Below are positions 14,114 to 26,706 of a DNA stretch of 64,000 nucleotides, piece by piece. Made by a program: the position numbers and the translations under genes. The notes under the pieces are model-generated. The model searched no databases and had not been told where the DNA came from. It saw only the letters and a list, made by a program, of their open reading frames with translations. The number at the start of each line of letters is the position of its first letter. The first letter of the stretch is position 1. Source of the DNA: Pterois miles (Eukaryota > Chordata > Actinopteri > Perciformes > Scorpaenidae); contig CAMQGK010000552.1 of the NCBI GenBank assembly GCA_947000775.1, positions 976,501 through 1,040,500 of the forward strand. The letters run 5' to 3'.

Positions 14114-15404
14114 ACTCAAGGGTTGCAGTGGTATCACTGAAATAACCCTGCTGAAGCTGAAATGGCACTCCACCAGCATTGGAAATTAGATTCAATTACA
14201 AAATAATCCAACCATGCTGGCATAATTTGATCTCTGCATGAATCCTTGTCCTTTAATTAATTCTTCCACGGCGTGCCACAGCCAGATATGACACTGCTGG
14301 CTTGATTTAGTCTGACCTTTCAGCTAAGAGCAGGAAGAGACGAAGGTGGCCGACTGATCCACCAGGAATGCAGTTTGGATCGTGGCTGATATATCCACAA
14401 ACACCCTGGGGGCAAACCTCACCTATAAGTCGGGTTTGTGTGCATGCTTCCTCACCTATATGGCACCTTGGATCTACATATGTGTGGAAAACGGATATTC
14501 AGGGACATTTTACCTATTTTATTGGACTCATTTGTTATGTATTTTATTGATCTTCTTAAATTTGATTCACTACATTAGTACATAAGTTATAAGCCTGTTT
14601 CCACGGTTACAACTTTGTGTACACTTTTTCAATTGACATTTTCTCACCCATATTAAATCCCCTGTCATGTAAGGAGTCTCTCTTTTGAATTTCCTCTCTT
14701 AAAGTTTCCTTATACTTTTTATGGAGAGGTTTCCTTTGGACTGGGTCATGAACCATCGCTGCTGTGATGCCCATAGAGACATTGTCTGTGATATTGGGAC
14801 GACACAAATGAGGTCACTTTGAATTGAATTCTGTGTTTGGAAGATCTCCAACTGCTGCCGACTGATAGAGGCACGCAGGGTTTCTGCTGAGGATCTGGGG
14901 TTCCCAGTGGCCACATTATCACCCTCCCTCAGGCACATTCCAACAGCCTCCACCCACCTGCCCAAAATAAACTGTACAGCCTTAACCCCTTACTCCCCAC
15001 CCACTAGTGTGCCCTCTAAAACACTCAGTCTGCACATGATTAACTCAAGTACATGTGTGAGTAAGCGTAAGTTATAGGGGTTTACAATACTAGAGATCAA
15101 GACTCTTGGTTTAAGGGCACACTTATTTTCAAGAGACAGGTCATATGCAGCGGCACTGAAAGAGAAATTCAAGAATAAATAACTTGACTGTTCATTAAAA
15201 TACTGTTTAATATTTTCCTCTGTGTGTTCAATTAAAGAAAAGATATACAAACTTGTGACTGAAATGCACAGCCCACCTATAACCTTATCCAGTTATTGCA
15301 GTGGTGCTGCTTTTACAATGTTTGATTTGAATATCATGATAAAAATGACTGTCAGGCTCATGTATGATTTCATAGTTTGGTTTTACTGTAATGGAGAATA
15401 GATG

Positions 15405-15785
15405 GTGCACTGCCCCCTAGGGTGCCCTTAAAATGGGCAAAATATGTCACATTGCCCTCTTGGGTGCCCTTAAAATGGGGAAAACATGATGCAGTGCCCT
15501 CTAGGGTGCCTTTAAAATGGGGAAAACATGATGCAGTGCCCTCTAGGGTGCCTTTAAAATGGGGAAAACATGATGCAGTGCCCTGTAGGATGCCCTTAAA
15601 ATGGGAAAAACCCGATGCAGTACCCTCTAGGGTGCCCTGAAAATGGGGAAAACACAAGGCACTGTCCTCTTGGATGCCCTTAAATTGGGGAAACATGATG
15701 CAGTGCACTCTAAGGTGGCCTTAAATAGGGGAAAACACGACATAGTGTCCTTAAAATGAGGACAACATGATGCAGTGCCAGGCTG
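15405..15785. repeat. 42-bp-unit minisatellite
   Basis: About eight to nine tandem copies of a 42-bp unit built on GTGCCCTCTAGGGTGCC followed by TTAAAATGGGGAAAACATGA, with edge copies more diverged. Because 42 is a multiple of three, the array stays open in several frames on both strands. The minus-strand frame reads repeated HFKGTLEGTASCFP units. This is tandem-repeat output, not evidence of a gene. Confidence 0.92.
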
Positions 15786-17391
15786 CCCTACGTCCGACAA
15801 AAGTTTCTGCGCGCTGGTGCCCCTATTACTTTTTGCGCCCCTGCTCCTGTGTGCCACTGGGTGTGTGGTCAGGTGACAGGGGTTTTAGGGTGAAGTTTTC
15901 CTAGCCTTGATAGTTGCAGCATTATACTTAACTTTTGATGTTTCAGGCAGCTGTACATTTACTCACGTAATCACCACTACAGTATTACAATATAATTTCC
16001 ACATTTTACATGTCTTAACCTCCTGATCAAGTTTGCTCTGAAAATGCATTAAGAAACTGTGGTCTGTAGATTCAACTGTCTCCTTTCCCATAACGAGAAG
16101 AAACCACAAATGGCAGTTTCAGACAGAAAAAGAAGAAGCAGAAGAAAAATGTAACCCACTAAAAATAAATGAAGGCTGAAATCACAGAGTCTGATTTGCA
16201 TGAGGTTAGAATTATCAGGGGGCGTCGTCATAACAGGTCGGTCATTTTTTGATTTACACAGCACATTCACAGAGCATTATAATCACAGGCTAAAGCTGCA
16301 ATTATTACTAAACACAGTAATCATCCAGGGCCAAATGAGTCACGTGTGAATAACGTGCCAGACTAAAATTCACAACAGAATAAACTGCATTGAGGTTGAG
16401 AGCCACGACTCCCTGCAAACATGTGACCGTTGCTGCTTCATTCCCTATATCATGTTAAAATGCAGGTTTTAAATGACAGCATGCAAGCAGTTTGGTCTTC
16501 CCCTCTGCTCTTCCCCTATAGAAGAGCTGTGTGGGCGTGACATAGGTTTTAATCAACAATGGATTGGGTAACACTATCTTAACAGCCAATATACTGGCTG
16601 ACTTGATTATGTAACTGTCAGTGACTGACTGACATGTCATGATAAAAATGTGCGGTGTTTCCTACCTGACATAAGAAAACCACCAACTGTTGAGAGTATC
16701 AATTCAAGTCATTCACATGAGGCTTTACAGAGGGAGGGGTGGACTATTTAGAGAAGTGCAGTGGAGGTTTTACAGGAGTTATATTCCATACGCTCTGTAA
16801 TTACAAGAAGTAGACCTTAAATTACAGAATATACGGTCTGGGTTAAAAATGAAGCACAAGTTTGTTTACCTCCAACATACTGAAGGCATCAGTATAAAAC
16901 TCTTCTAACAATTCCCAAACCAGTTTAGTAATCTTTACAAGACAAGTGGCTTCTCCAACTGTCAGACATGTTTTATGGCTTGAAACGTTGCTACAGGCCA
17001 TGAGTGTGTTTGCATTTCAATAGCGGCTTCCATTATGTCATATAAGAAACCTTTGCATAAAATGGTGGTGCGGTAATAGGCCACCCTTTAATCCCAGTAA
17101 AGCAGCCTTAGTTTTCAGTCTTTACACAAAAGCAGAGGCAAGTTTAAAGGGTTTCCTTGACAAACTGATTGATACTAATTATTACTGTGGATGGGGATAT
17201 TGATTTTTTTAATGCCAGAATCAATATATTTGCTTCATTTCAGTCTATGCGGAGGAAGAAGCAAGTTACCACCTTTAATGCTGTAGTCTGAGAAACATGA
17301 TGTCATATCTGTTGCGTATCCGTCAACCAAAACAAACTGCAGCGAGCCGCAACGAGGAAGTAGAAAATGTTGGAGGGTTGGCTTGGATGGC

Positions 17392-17675
17392 AAATGGACT
17401 TGCATTTATATAGCTTTTTCTAGTTTTCCGATCACATAAAGCACTGAACACTACATGTCAGTATTCACCCATTCACACACCCATTCATACACTGATGGCA
17501 GAAGCTAACATACAAGGTGCCAACTTTCCCATCAGGATCCTTCGGGAGCAATTTGGGGTTAAATGTCTTGCTCAAGGACACATCGACATGTGATCGGAGC
17601 AGCCAGGGATCAAACCACTGACCTTCTGATTGGTAAACTACCTGCTCTGCCCTTTGAGACATAGTCACCCCAGTC
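17392..17675 (-). mobile_element. tRNA-derived SINE-like repeat
   Basis: In reverse orientation the head reads GTGACTATGTCTCAAAGGGC and then GGTTTGATCCC, which resembles a tRNA-type box B. The body carries blocks typical of a fish dispersed element: 'cccattcacacacccattcatacactgatggcag' on the plus strand and 'gggagcaatttggggttaa'. The other end is TGGACTTGCATTTATATAGC. No protein is encoded. Confidence 0.65.
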
Positions 17676-19294
17676 GATACAACTTGAACCCTCACATTTA
17701 AATCCAAAGTCCAAAAAAAAAACATCCAAAAATCAAAAAAGTATAAGAAGAGAGCAGGTAAGTATGGAAATATAAGTATGGAAACACTTGGGGTTTCACA
17801 CATTACAGGAAAAGCAAAGCTAGGCTAGGCAAAAAAAAACTAGGCAGCTATCACGGCTAAAGCTGCATGCTAACTCTGTCATGGACAGGAAATGTAATTG
17901 TATGTTGTTATTGTATTGTGGTAACATGCGATTAAGCCAGCAGTCACTCGCATCTCCATGATCAAATCAGCCGACGCTACAACTGTAGAGCACCAAAATA
18001 CTGACAGACTTGGCAAAGTTAACAGAAGTATACATGTGTGACTATGTTTGATGATAACAAGATAACAAGATGATAACAAAGGGATATATTTGTATTATTA
18101 TTATTTTTGTGTTACTTCAAGACTTCTCTGACTACATAAATGCTGAAAATCAAGCATTCATACAGTATTTATTTTTAGATATTTTCCAAAGTAAAAGTCA
18201 GTGTAAGTGATTCAACTTATTCCCATGGTCTAGTGTTACAAAAGTTAAAAATCGCAATAAACCATAATATGGAATGATAAAAAAAAAGTACACATCAAAT
18301 TGGCACCCAAGAATGTTGTTAGTATCAAATCAGGAGATACATAAATGTCTCAGCCCTAATTATTACTATATCTAATAACTTACAAACACATAAAAGGTCA
18401 GTCTTCCTCTCAAAGTCTTTAGATGAAACATTTACTGTAATGATCCAAATTCCCCAAATCAGCGCATTTTCATGTGCTATGAAATGGCATCAATTTGTGT
18501 GGCAAATATGGCAAAAAAAAATGCAAAGACATCAAGTATTAAACAACAAGTAATTCAGTTTTTTATCATCAGTAGTGAACAGTTCCCTGTCTCACAGTGT
18601 TTTTTATCAGCAGCAGCCCTCCATCTAAACTTGGCTGTTGACAGACTTAAATCTGTTCATGTAAACAGTCCGTCTTATTCCACCGGGGCCTCCCTCATAA
18701 TATCCAGCCCACTAGTATGTTTACAGTAAACGCCAGCATGGTAAAGCTGTTAAAATCACCCTCGCCCGCCCCCCTCCCTTCTCGCTGCCCTCAGATTCTC
18801 TGTCTCCGCTAGCAGTCCTTTCACTCTCAGACCACAGTAGTTAGTAAATGTCAAGTCTTACAGGCATGAAAGAAAAACGGATTGTTTTAGACCAGAACCT
18901 GCCAGAATGTCAGGTGGCAAAGACAAACTTAAAAGCCTCAAAGTAGGGTTTATTAACACTTGGCTGGTGGGTAGTGTTAATTTCTCACCCTGGTGGGATT
19001 ACTTCAGCTGGGAAACTGACATGATGTGAGGGGTGTGAAGGCCAGATGTTGCTCGCTGTTCAGCAACCATTATGTTAGATTTATGGAGATCCTCAGTGTG
19101 CTACAGCAGCTGACTTAAGGATATTTTAGGGATTTAGCAGATGTGGTTGAACATGACAAATGCAGACTGTGACATGACTGAATCTCCTGTAGCAATGTTC
19201 ATTTACATGTAATTGTACATTAAAATGAGTGAAACAGAGGAACACAACAAGTAGCTGAGCAGGAGGCATGTGAAGAAATAAGAAGACGTCCTAC

Positions 19295-19577
19295 CTGTCT
19301 GAACTGCTCCTCGTAGGTCCACTCTCCATGGTCCTGCCCGCCCAGGTGGCTGTGCGTGGCGTGGGGAGGCAGGATGGCTACGCGGGGCTCCTGGTCGACA
19401 CTGGAACGGGCCTTCAACAGCTGGGAGTGGGGGTGGAGCTGACGGTGGGGCAGCAGGAGGATGCCCTTCCCTGGTGCCACTGCGTCATGGCCCGTCGGCA
19501 GACCCTCATCCGCCAGGTCATCGTCAAAGTCTTCTTCCATCTCGCCTTCGAAGTCTTCCTCATCCCATTTCTGTTTG
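19295..19577 (-). CDS. arid3a: ARID3A coding exon 2 of the window (N-terminal acidic region up to the ARID domain edge)
   Basis: Spliced to the preceding exon, this exon encodes residues 114-208 of an ARID3-family DNA-binding transcription factor. The acceptor is ATGCAG at 19578-19583 (minus strand). Using that AG rather than the next one seven bases on restores the frame and gives IKQKWDEEDFEGEMEED, matching the family's acidic block. The exon ends with DHGEWTYEEQFRQ, the conserved lead-in to the ARID domain, and then a GTAGGA donor, phase 0. In vertebrate ARID3A the next exon begins with the ARID fold itself, which is not in this window. The acidic run (DFDDDLADEG) and a His/Pro-rich stretch follow family style. 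The minus-strand protein is therefore partial here. Confidence 0.93.
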
Positions 19578-19662
19578 CTGCATGTATCAAAACCAGAATA
19601 ATGGTTAAAAAGATACCAGTGAAGAGCACCACTACATGTTAAGAGCGAAGAAATTCACTCAC

Positions 19663-20003
19663 ATCTGCTCCTCCTCATCTGACCCCATCATGTCCTTGTA
19701 ATGCTCCTCCCCGTCCTCATTGTCATCATCATCACCTTCGTCCTCGCCGCCGCTGCTGCGATCCGACATGGGGCTGTCCGACACCCTCTGCAGCCCGGCC
19801 GCAGCGGCACGCATGGCTGCCAGTGCCGCCATCTGGGCCTGCTCCGCCTCAGGGGCAGGGCTCCCCATCGGCTCGTCCCCTCCTCCAACAATTGTGCGGA
19901 CCGGAGTGTGTTGGGCAGTGGCTTGCTGTTGTAGCTGCTGCTCCATCAGCAGCTTGGCCCTCTGCTGCCTGTGCAGGTTCTCCATGACAGCCTGTAGCTT
20001 CAT
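19663..20003 (-). CDS. arid3a: ARID3A first coding exon (protein N terminus)
   Basis: This exon encodes the first 113 residues plus two bases of codon 114. The protein starts MKLQAVMENLHRQQRAKLL, the characteristic ARID3A N terminus, followed by a Gln-rich segment (about 20-27). An AQMAALAAMRAAAAG alanine-rich motif (about 56-70) and a Ser/Asp/Glu-rich acidic tract (about 78-113) come next. ARID3A (Bright) is a nuclear AT-rich-DNA-binding factor. The ARID and REKLES domains lie in later exons outside the window. The donor is GTGAGTG at 19656-19662, phase 2, joining correctly to 19577. I prefer arid3a to arid3b or arid3c because of the exact N-terminal motif and because r3hdm4 is the neighbour. 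The start ATG at 20003 is the only one in the conserved position. Confidence 0.94.
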
Positions 20004-20394
20004 CTCCGGGGAAAGTGGCGCAGCGTTCAGCTGCCTTCCTTCCCCTCCCTCCCCCTCTAAAGGAGCACCAGTCCGGTGATGATGGTCGATCCTTCTGCCA
20101 AAGAAGAGCGAAATGCTAACCGTGTCTGTAGTGAAGCAGCTAGCAGCTGGCTGGAGGTTTGGAGGTTATGGTTATGTAATGGAAGGGGGGAGGGGGGTTG
20201 GGGGGTCGGTCAGAGCTCTGAGAAAGGTCGGCTGCAGTTCTGGAGACGGAGGCCTCTCTCTTGTCTCAATGGTTTTTCCTGCAGATGGGTGCAACCAAAG
20301 GCAGCAGCAGAGCCGAGTCGCACAGCATTCAATGAGGCACAAGTAGTGGAAGCAAAAGTAGGAGGACGAGAGTACGCTGACAGACTACAAAAAC
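20004..20394 (-). other. arid3a: arid3a 5'UTR portion of the first coding exon
   Basis: Upstream of the start codon the exon appears to extend to a very good 3' splice site. The minus strand reads a long pyrimidine tract (TTTTCTTTCTCTCCCTCAG) ending at 20395, preceded by a TCTGAC branch-like site. This implies a spliced leader with a separate upstream first exon. The sequence is GC-rich near the start codon. Overlapping open frames on the plus strand here are shadows. Confidence 0.7.
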
Positions 20395-21754
20395 CTGAGG
20401 GAGAGAAAGAAAACAGAGTGTCAGACTGCTGTCTGTGGCTTCACTTGAAGGGCAACAGCTTTTTGTTGTGGCAACTTTCCCCAAAGCATCAGATATGTCT
20501 CTCTTTTTAGAAGTTTCCATTTGTTGGCTTTTCACTTAAGCGGACATCTCTAATCTTTGCTCCTCTGATTTGATACAGTTCTCATAAATCAAAATGTTGT
20601 AATTTGCCGTTGCTAATGCTTTGGTGTTATTTCCCTGATTTCCGAGAGATAATGTTAAACGGATAATACTGCAATAAAAAGTCCAGCACATTGTTTGAGG
20701 AACTTGATCAGTCACTTTTAAATTCATGACTATTAAGAGCCTGACTGAAGTTTTGTAAAACTTTTGTGAGTTGCAGAAGAGCAGAAAAGTGCAGCAATGA
20801 CTGCAGAGCCGCCCCATCCACTCAAATCACGACTTAAAAGAAGATGTGACAGACAAGATAATCCTCAATTTCACACACAAAAGTGATAATTCCACTCTGA
20901 AATCCACGTGAAGCATAAATACACAGTCCCTGAACTGTCAGTTGTGCAACATGTGCAGGATTACTCACACAAACAGGGCAGACAAGCCACTAGCACGGGA
21001 GGACAGAGCGTTTTAGCTTCAACAACAAGAGGAAGTGAAATCACAGAACCGTCACTTTCTTCACCTGGTTGGCTCAAAGGCGAATTGGATTTCAGCCCAT
21101 AAGTTGACACTGCCTCGTCAAAGTTGTCTCAGCTTTGTTTAAACACAAATATTCAGACATGAGACTTTGCTCAAGTGTGACTGGTGTGTTTTTCCCCTCA
21201 TTAAAATATTTTATTGGAAGCGCTGAGACAAAGTGGAGTTTTTTTTTTCAGCAACTTCTGTAGGCGATAATGCTTCTCCTACATACCTGTTCCCAGTGTC
21301 TGCTTTAACAATGAGCTGGTATCAATAATGTCTGTTCCCTTTCGTCAACTGTTGTAACAACAGTGACCCCACCTATAATGGCCCAAAGGAGGGGGAGTAA
21401 CTGTCCTGCCCACTCTCTGTTTCCTCAGAACGTGATCAAAATGTTAAGAGGTTTGTAGCTCCGATCAGTCAGCCATAGATAAGAGTTGAACACCAAGTCA
21501 ACAGCATGTGGGGAAATAAATTTCCAGTGCAGGTGCTGCTGGACATGCTGAAGTGCCAGTCATGACAGGAGGTAGCGGTGACTGTACGCCACCACTCATA
21601 GCAGCTATGCTGACTAATACATGAAGGGACAGACTTCAGTAGTCACCACCTGCCCACTTCTTATACTTTCAGAAATGTCTGGTGTTGCATTGCACTATTA
21701 CACTGAGTACACTGGATGAAAGCATGAATGAGTTACAGATAAATCTGAATCACT

Positions 21755-22315
21755 ATTAGCGATGTACCAATACCGATCCGATACCAGGGTGGTAAAAAAA
21801 TAATGTTACTATTTACCAGTTGTTTACTACTGATCATGTATGAATGTGATATGATTCATCTCTGTTGTATGGCCTGGTTCAGCTTAAAATCTTTGTAGAA
21901 CATGAACAAATACATACAACATACATACAAATACAGTTTTACTTTGGATTTTCCACTGTGAAATGTTGCCCAATGGCTGACATTGTCCTCGCTCTGACTA
22001 CCGCTACACCCTCCACTAGCACCACACTTCACTACTATCCTCCTGTGACAAACTACCTGCTATCAGTTCTTCTTCGCTGCTCTAAAACAGTAGTTGCCAG
22101 TGGCAGCCATGATACATTCAGGGTGCCATCTCAGTGAAGGCTACTGTTTTGGAGCAGTGAAGAAAAACTGATTTCCAGTTTAAAAGGTTGATTTTTTTTT
22201 CTGGGTTAATAAATTTTGGTATCAGATCAGTGCATAGACTGGTGTATTCGCCGATAGCCACTCCCGAATGCTGAGCAGTATCAGAAGCAATTCTGATCAA
22301 CTCTAATCACTATTA
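21755..22315. mobile_element. hAT-like MITE with CCGATACC-rich ends (degenerate)
   Basis: The left part reads GCGATGTACCAATACCGATC CGATACC, and the right part contains TTTGGTATCAGATCAGTGCA and GCCGATAGCC. This is the GATGCACCGATACC-type terminus pattern of a common fish non-autonomous element. The middle carries a roughly 20-bp inverted pair (GCTCTAAAACAGTAG and CTACTGTTTTGGAGC) at about 22078-22156. The boundaries are uncertain. Confidence 0.5.
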
Positions 22316-22660
22316 CGAGCAGTTCAACCACCTTGTACTGGTGTTTGGGTTTAGTTTTCTGGAAGACAAAACTTTGCACAGATATTCACCTAACTAGGGA
22401 TCTACTGTAAAAGTATACTGCCAGAGGACTCCACAAAAAAAGTTCTTGCTACCTTTATTCCCCATCACATCTTTTCATAACACTGCACTCTGCACTAATA
22501 TGACACTGACATTTGCCATTTTTATAAGGCATTTAGTATATTTAGTATCAGTAGCAACTGAAATGTTTAATTTCCTTGGAAACTTGGAAGTGGTCTCTGG
22601 GCTTACTTAAGTACAAATGTGAAGACATTTTCAAAATCAAACCATTTTTCCTGAAGTTTT

Positions 22661-22779
22661 TCTTATCATACTATATCTAGTCTTTGGGCACATGGGATTA
22701 CTGTCATTGCAATAGATCATTATATTTTAGGAAAAAACATTAGTCCCACATGCCCAAATACAAGACATAGTATAAGAAA
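22661..22779. repeat. imperfect inverted repeat (two arms of about 43 bp)
   Basis: The arm at 22661-22703 contains TAGTCTTTGGGCACATGGGA. The arm at 22737-22779 is its imperfect reverse complement (TCCCACATGCCCAAATACAA). They are separated by about 33 bp, so the segment can form a hairpin. A further diverged copy of one arm lies at about 23101-23135 (ATAGTCTTTGGGCACAAATG). It probably derives from a small MITE. Confidence 0.7.
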
Positions 22780-23722
22780 ATGACTGTATCTCAGTAACTA
22801 AAAGGAGCACAATCAAGTATTTAGTATCTATGAACCCATAACAAGTTGGATATCAAACATATCCAACAAATAAGTGTAAAAACATAATATGAAGAACTTT
22901 TACCGATAGTTAACACAATGTTAGCGTTTTTTCTTTATAAAGAATTCTTAATTTGACTATCAATAAAAGTGTAATTTTTTATATGATCTATAATCTAAAA
23001 TTCAAATGTTAAATACTCTTATTTACTTTAATACTACCAAAATATGTATGTACCAACTTTCAAGACTTTTGACCGATCAGAACAAATGTTGTGGCTTTTT
23101 CCTTATGATACTAAATATAGTCTTTGGGCACAAATGTGTTAATGTCAAAGAGCAAATTTTAAAACTTCCCTCCAGCGGAGCAAGGTTTCACAAATTATTT
23201 TTGAGTCAGCAGCTCCTCGGGACAAGATGACGACCGCAGCACATGTGGACACCAGTTACTACTACACGCATTCAGGAATGCTAACCTGTCTGAAATGTGG
23301 CCACCACAGCAGGCCTTGCCCGTGTTACACCTCATCATCACGCTGCATTAAGGATATAACCAGAAGGGATATAGGGAAAGAGGCTTGTTTATCTCCGGCA
23401 TGTGGCTCATGTGTCTCGCTGGAATTACAAAGAAAACCATACCAGCGTGTTATGGGTACGGTAGAGTAATTACCATGTAGGCACATTCTGTACCCAACAG
23501 AAGGATAAACAGTATATACAGTAAATGATGTGTACACAAGGTCCAAGATCTCTCCATAAACTGACGAGTGAAATTAAGTTCGGCTTCCATTCACAGGAAA
23601 AAGGACTGTTTTCCATATTTTCATATATTTACATTGTCATAACTACAAGATGAGAAGAGAGACATCCTCAGACATCCTTGTTATCACTGTTATTACCCTG
23701 TGTGCAGACGAGACGTTTATCT

Positions 23723-24271
23723 TAGAGGTAAGATCTTAAGCCCGAGTCCGAGCCCGATGTCAATTATTACGTTCGGGTCGGGCCCGGGCTTCTCTCTCGC
23801 TAACTTTTAAAAAAAAAATGTAATAAATATATATGTATATTAAAACGATGTATGGATATTAAACAAAGGAATACTTGTTATAAAATAAATAATTTGGATA
23901 AAACAGAGAAGGCGCTGTATGGTAAGATATAAATGTTTAGCATCTTTCAGTCTTGTTTAACTGGGAGAATTCGTTACAAAAGACAGGCTTTAATTTGTTA
24001 TCATTATGCACAGGCATCGTCACAAATGTGATCACACAAATCGCAACCAGTCCCTTTTCCCGGAGCAGTGCTCTGTCCGGGTCTAACTGACGCATCCCCT
24101 CCCTTTCCTCCTCCTCCTGAGTCCTCACAAATAAAATATAAAATTTCGGGTTTGTTTTGGGCTCAGGCCTGCAAATCAAGTTAATTGATCGGGCTCGGGC
24201 CGGGTCGGGCTTTAATACCCGCGGGCCTGGGTCGAGTCGGGCTGGATTTTTTAGGCCCGATCTTACCTCTA
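23723..24271. mobile_element. hAT-like non-autonomous element with TAGAGGTAAGATC inverted ends
   Basis: The left end TAGAGGTAAGATCTTAAGCC and the reverse of the right end, TAGAGGTAAGATCGGGCC, form terminal inverted repeats. The element is flanked by a near-perfect 8-bp duplication: GTTTATCT at 23715-23722 and GTTTGTCT at 24272-24279. GC-rich GGGTCGGGCC arms near both ends are inverted copies. No transposase is present. Eight-base target duplications point to the hAT superfamily. Confidence 0.78.
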
Positions 24272-24446
24272 GTTTGTCTCTCTGTCTGCCAGTGCAACAG
24301 TACAACATCCACTGGTCTGACTCATCTAGGGGATCAGTTTATCGTTACACAATACCAAGAATCTCCAAATGTGTAAGGAATCGTGCATTAGATGTGTTAA
24401 AGCACATTTCAACATAGAAGAAAGCAATTACATGATACAGTTACTA

Positions 24447-25272
24447 GGGCTGACCCCTCTTAGTCTGTTATTCCATTAATTGGTTGTTTTGGTTGTAGTC
24501 GACAGATTTCTTAAGTTCATGAGTCATTTTTAGGCTTTTTTTCATGCTGACTTCTGACTTGATTCCATGAAACTTATGAGCACATCTCTGGTAAAGACCA
24601 AGTGGTGTTTTTGTGTGAGTCTTAGGGGGGAAACTCAACTCATCAGTCGATTAAATCAACAAATCCAAGTTGTTCTCATACGCCGTTCGTAGCTATACCT
24701 ATGAAAAATAATGCAGTGTAATTTGGAAATCTTTTTCTAAACCTTACCAAGTAGTTTTGTTGCCTCAACCTGACCAAACTTATCTTTTCCTAAACCTAAC
24801 CAAGTCTATCCTTTTCTAAACCTAACCAAGTCGATGTTTTTCTAAACCTAACCAAGTCGATCTTTTTCTAAACCTAACCAAGTCGATGTTTTTCTAAACC
24901 TAACCAAGTTTATCTTTTTCTAAACCTAACCAAGTCAATCTTTTCCTTAACCTAACCGCGTCGATCTTTTCATAAACCTAACCAAGCCGATCTTTTCATA
25001 AACCTAACCAAAACAATCTTTTCATAAACTTAACCAAGTAGTTTTGTTGCCTGAACCTAAGGAAGTTGTTTCCTGTGAAAATGGAAGTTAACTTTGAAAA
25101 AAGTGTACGCATGTAACGAGTGGATCTTAAGATGGGTTGCTGGACATTCGCAGGAAAACGAACAAAGAGTACAAACCGTTGCATGAGGATACGCTGACTA
25201 ATCTTTTAATTGGCAAAATCGTACAAGTATTAGTGGAAGAGGAAGAATTTCTTTGGTGGAGGACAGCCCTAG
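24447..25272. mobile_element. hAT-like MITE containing a minisatellite
   Basis: The left terminus is CTAGGGCTGACCCCTCTTAG and the right terminus, inverted, is CTAGGGCTGTCCTCCACCAA AG. Both resemble a fish element with TAGGGCTGTCC(T/C)CGACTAAAGAAATTC ends. A tandem array fills the interior. No coding capacity is evident. Confidence 0.55.
24735..25045. repeat. 26-bp-unit minisatellite
   Basis: Successive TAAACCTAACCAAG cores recur at exactly 26-bp spacing (24791, 24817, 24843, 24869, 24895 and onward), with about ten to twelve units in all. The linkers vary (GTCGATC, GTTTATC, GCCGATC). The CCTAAC core resembles a telomeric hexamer only by chance. Confidence 0.93.
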
Positions 25273-26706
25273 CATTTTCATTCAGCTGTCTCCACAACTT
25301 AAAACAATACATTATTTTGCATGAAGCATAAAAGAAAAGCTGGGTAACCTCGACCAAGAACTGTGTAACGATGACCACAGTTTGTGTATCTGTGGTCAGG
25401 AAGAATCGATCATAATGTAGACCTGTGACATGAACTGGCTGAACCAAGATACCAAGTTTGAAGGAAAACAAGAATGACATAAAAAAGACATATGCCAATG
25501 CCAAGTCCCAATTAAACACCCAACCAGCAGCATTCGGTATGCAGATGACACCCTGCAGCTCCTCACTGCAGCTCAACTGGTCAGATGGCCGAGCCACAAA
25601 ATGTTCTTCAAAAATCCTGCCACTGCAGCAAAAACTCCTAACAGGTGTTTAATAAAATGCAACACGTCGACAAAATCGTACATCAACGGCCAATGATGAG
25701 CCACAGCATGCACAGGAAGAAATATTTCAGTCACCCTATCCTATAGCTGAATGTTAAAGAAATATTGCGCAAGGAAACAAGAGCTGTGAAACTTGTGTTT
25801 CCTCAGAGGGTGAAGGAAGCAACAACTGACGGAGCAGATGCAGCGAGGTGGCCGACAGATATTCAATATTGATTCATTACATTCTTTAAGGGCGATAGAA
25901 GCACAACTGAACGGCTGCAGTTGTCAGACGGAGAATAGCACCAGTGTAAGCAGGATTAAAACATCTTACCTAACTGGATCTGGTCTGACAGACACAGCTC
26001 GGCTCTGTATTATTTACTGACATGACGGAGGACTAAGAGTGGAATGAAACAAGAGCTATCCCATAAAGCAAATTCACTTCAGAACAGCGCACACATGCAC
26101 GTTTGTATGTGCACACTATATTATTTACAACCACACTTCAAACACAAATTTCACTCCATGTTTGAGCCACAAAAACAACACCGTCTCTGATACCGCCTGT
26201 GTCATATATGTCATTTCAAAGACAGAAGTGATTACAACAAAGCTGTTCTGTTGACTCTTCCTGTGAAGAGGGAAGCAGAAGTGGTCGCTTTGTTTCATGT
26301 CACTGTTCATCACAGGCATCACAATTTCCTACATGGTAGGTGGTGCAAATTACATTGCACCACTACACATGTCCCCCTCGCCCCCACTTCCTCAAATGAG
26401 GAGGCAGGTTTGATGGTAATAAAACCTTTTATATATACAGTATGTAGCAGTGATACTGCTCATGTAATGACAAGAATACATGAAAACACAGTACTGGATG
26501 AACTTTAAAGAAAAGTGTTTACATGTGTGGATGTATCCGCCAGCAACCCTGCCTCCTACAAATTATGGTCCCATACAACTAAACTGCATTTTCAGTTACA
26601 TATCAAGGGAAATGTACTTTCTACAGGATTACGGTTGCACTTTTTAACAGTTTTGAACACATGGTTAACATTGTACATTGAAACAAAACAAAACAAAAAA
26701 AAAAAA

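Noticed and set aside
15370..15857. Minus-strand frames of 112 and 76 codons with repeated FPHFKGTLEG units
   Set aside because: Entirely explained by the 42-bp tandem repeat.
19328..20510. Plus-strand and alternative-frame open frames over the arid3a exons
   Set aside because: They are shadows of the GC-rich minus-strand coding exons and 5'UTR.
24735..25045. Telomere-like CCTAAC repeats
   Set aside because: The period is 26 bp with variable linkers, not a 6-bp telomeric array. The resemblance is incidental.
25127..25597. 156-codon minus-strand open frame
   Set aside because: It overlaps the end of a hAT-like MITE and shows no recognisable domain.
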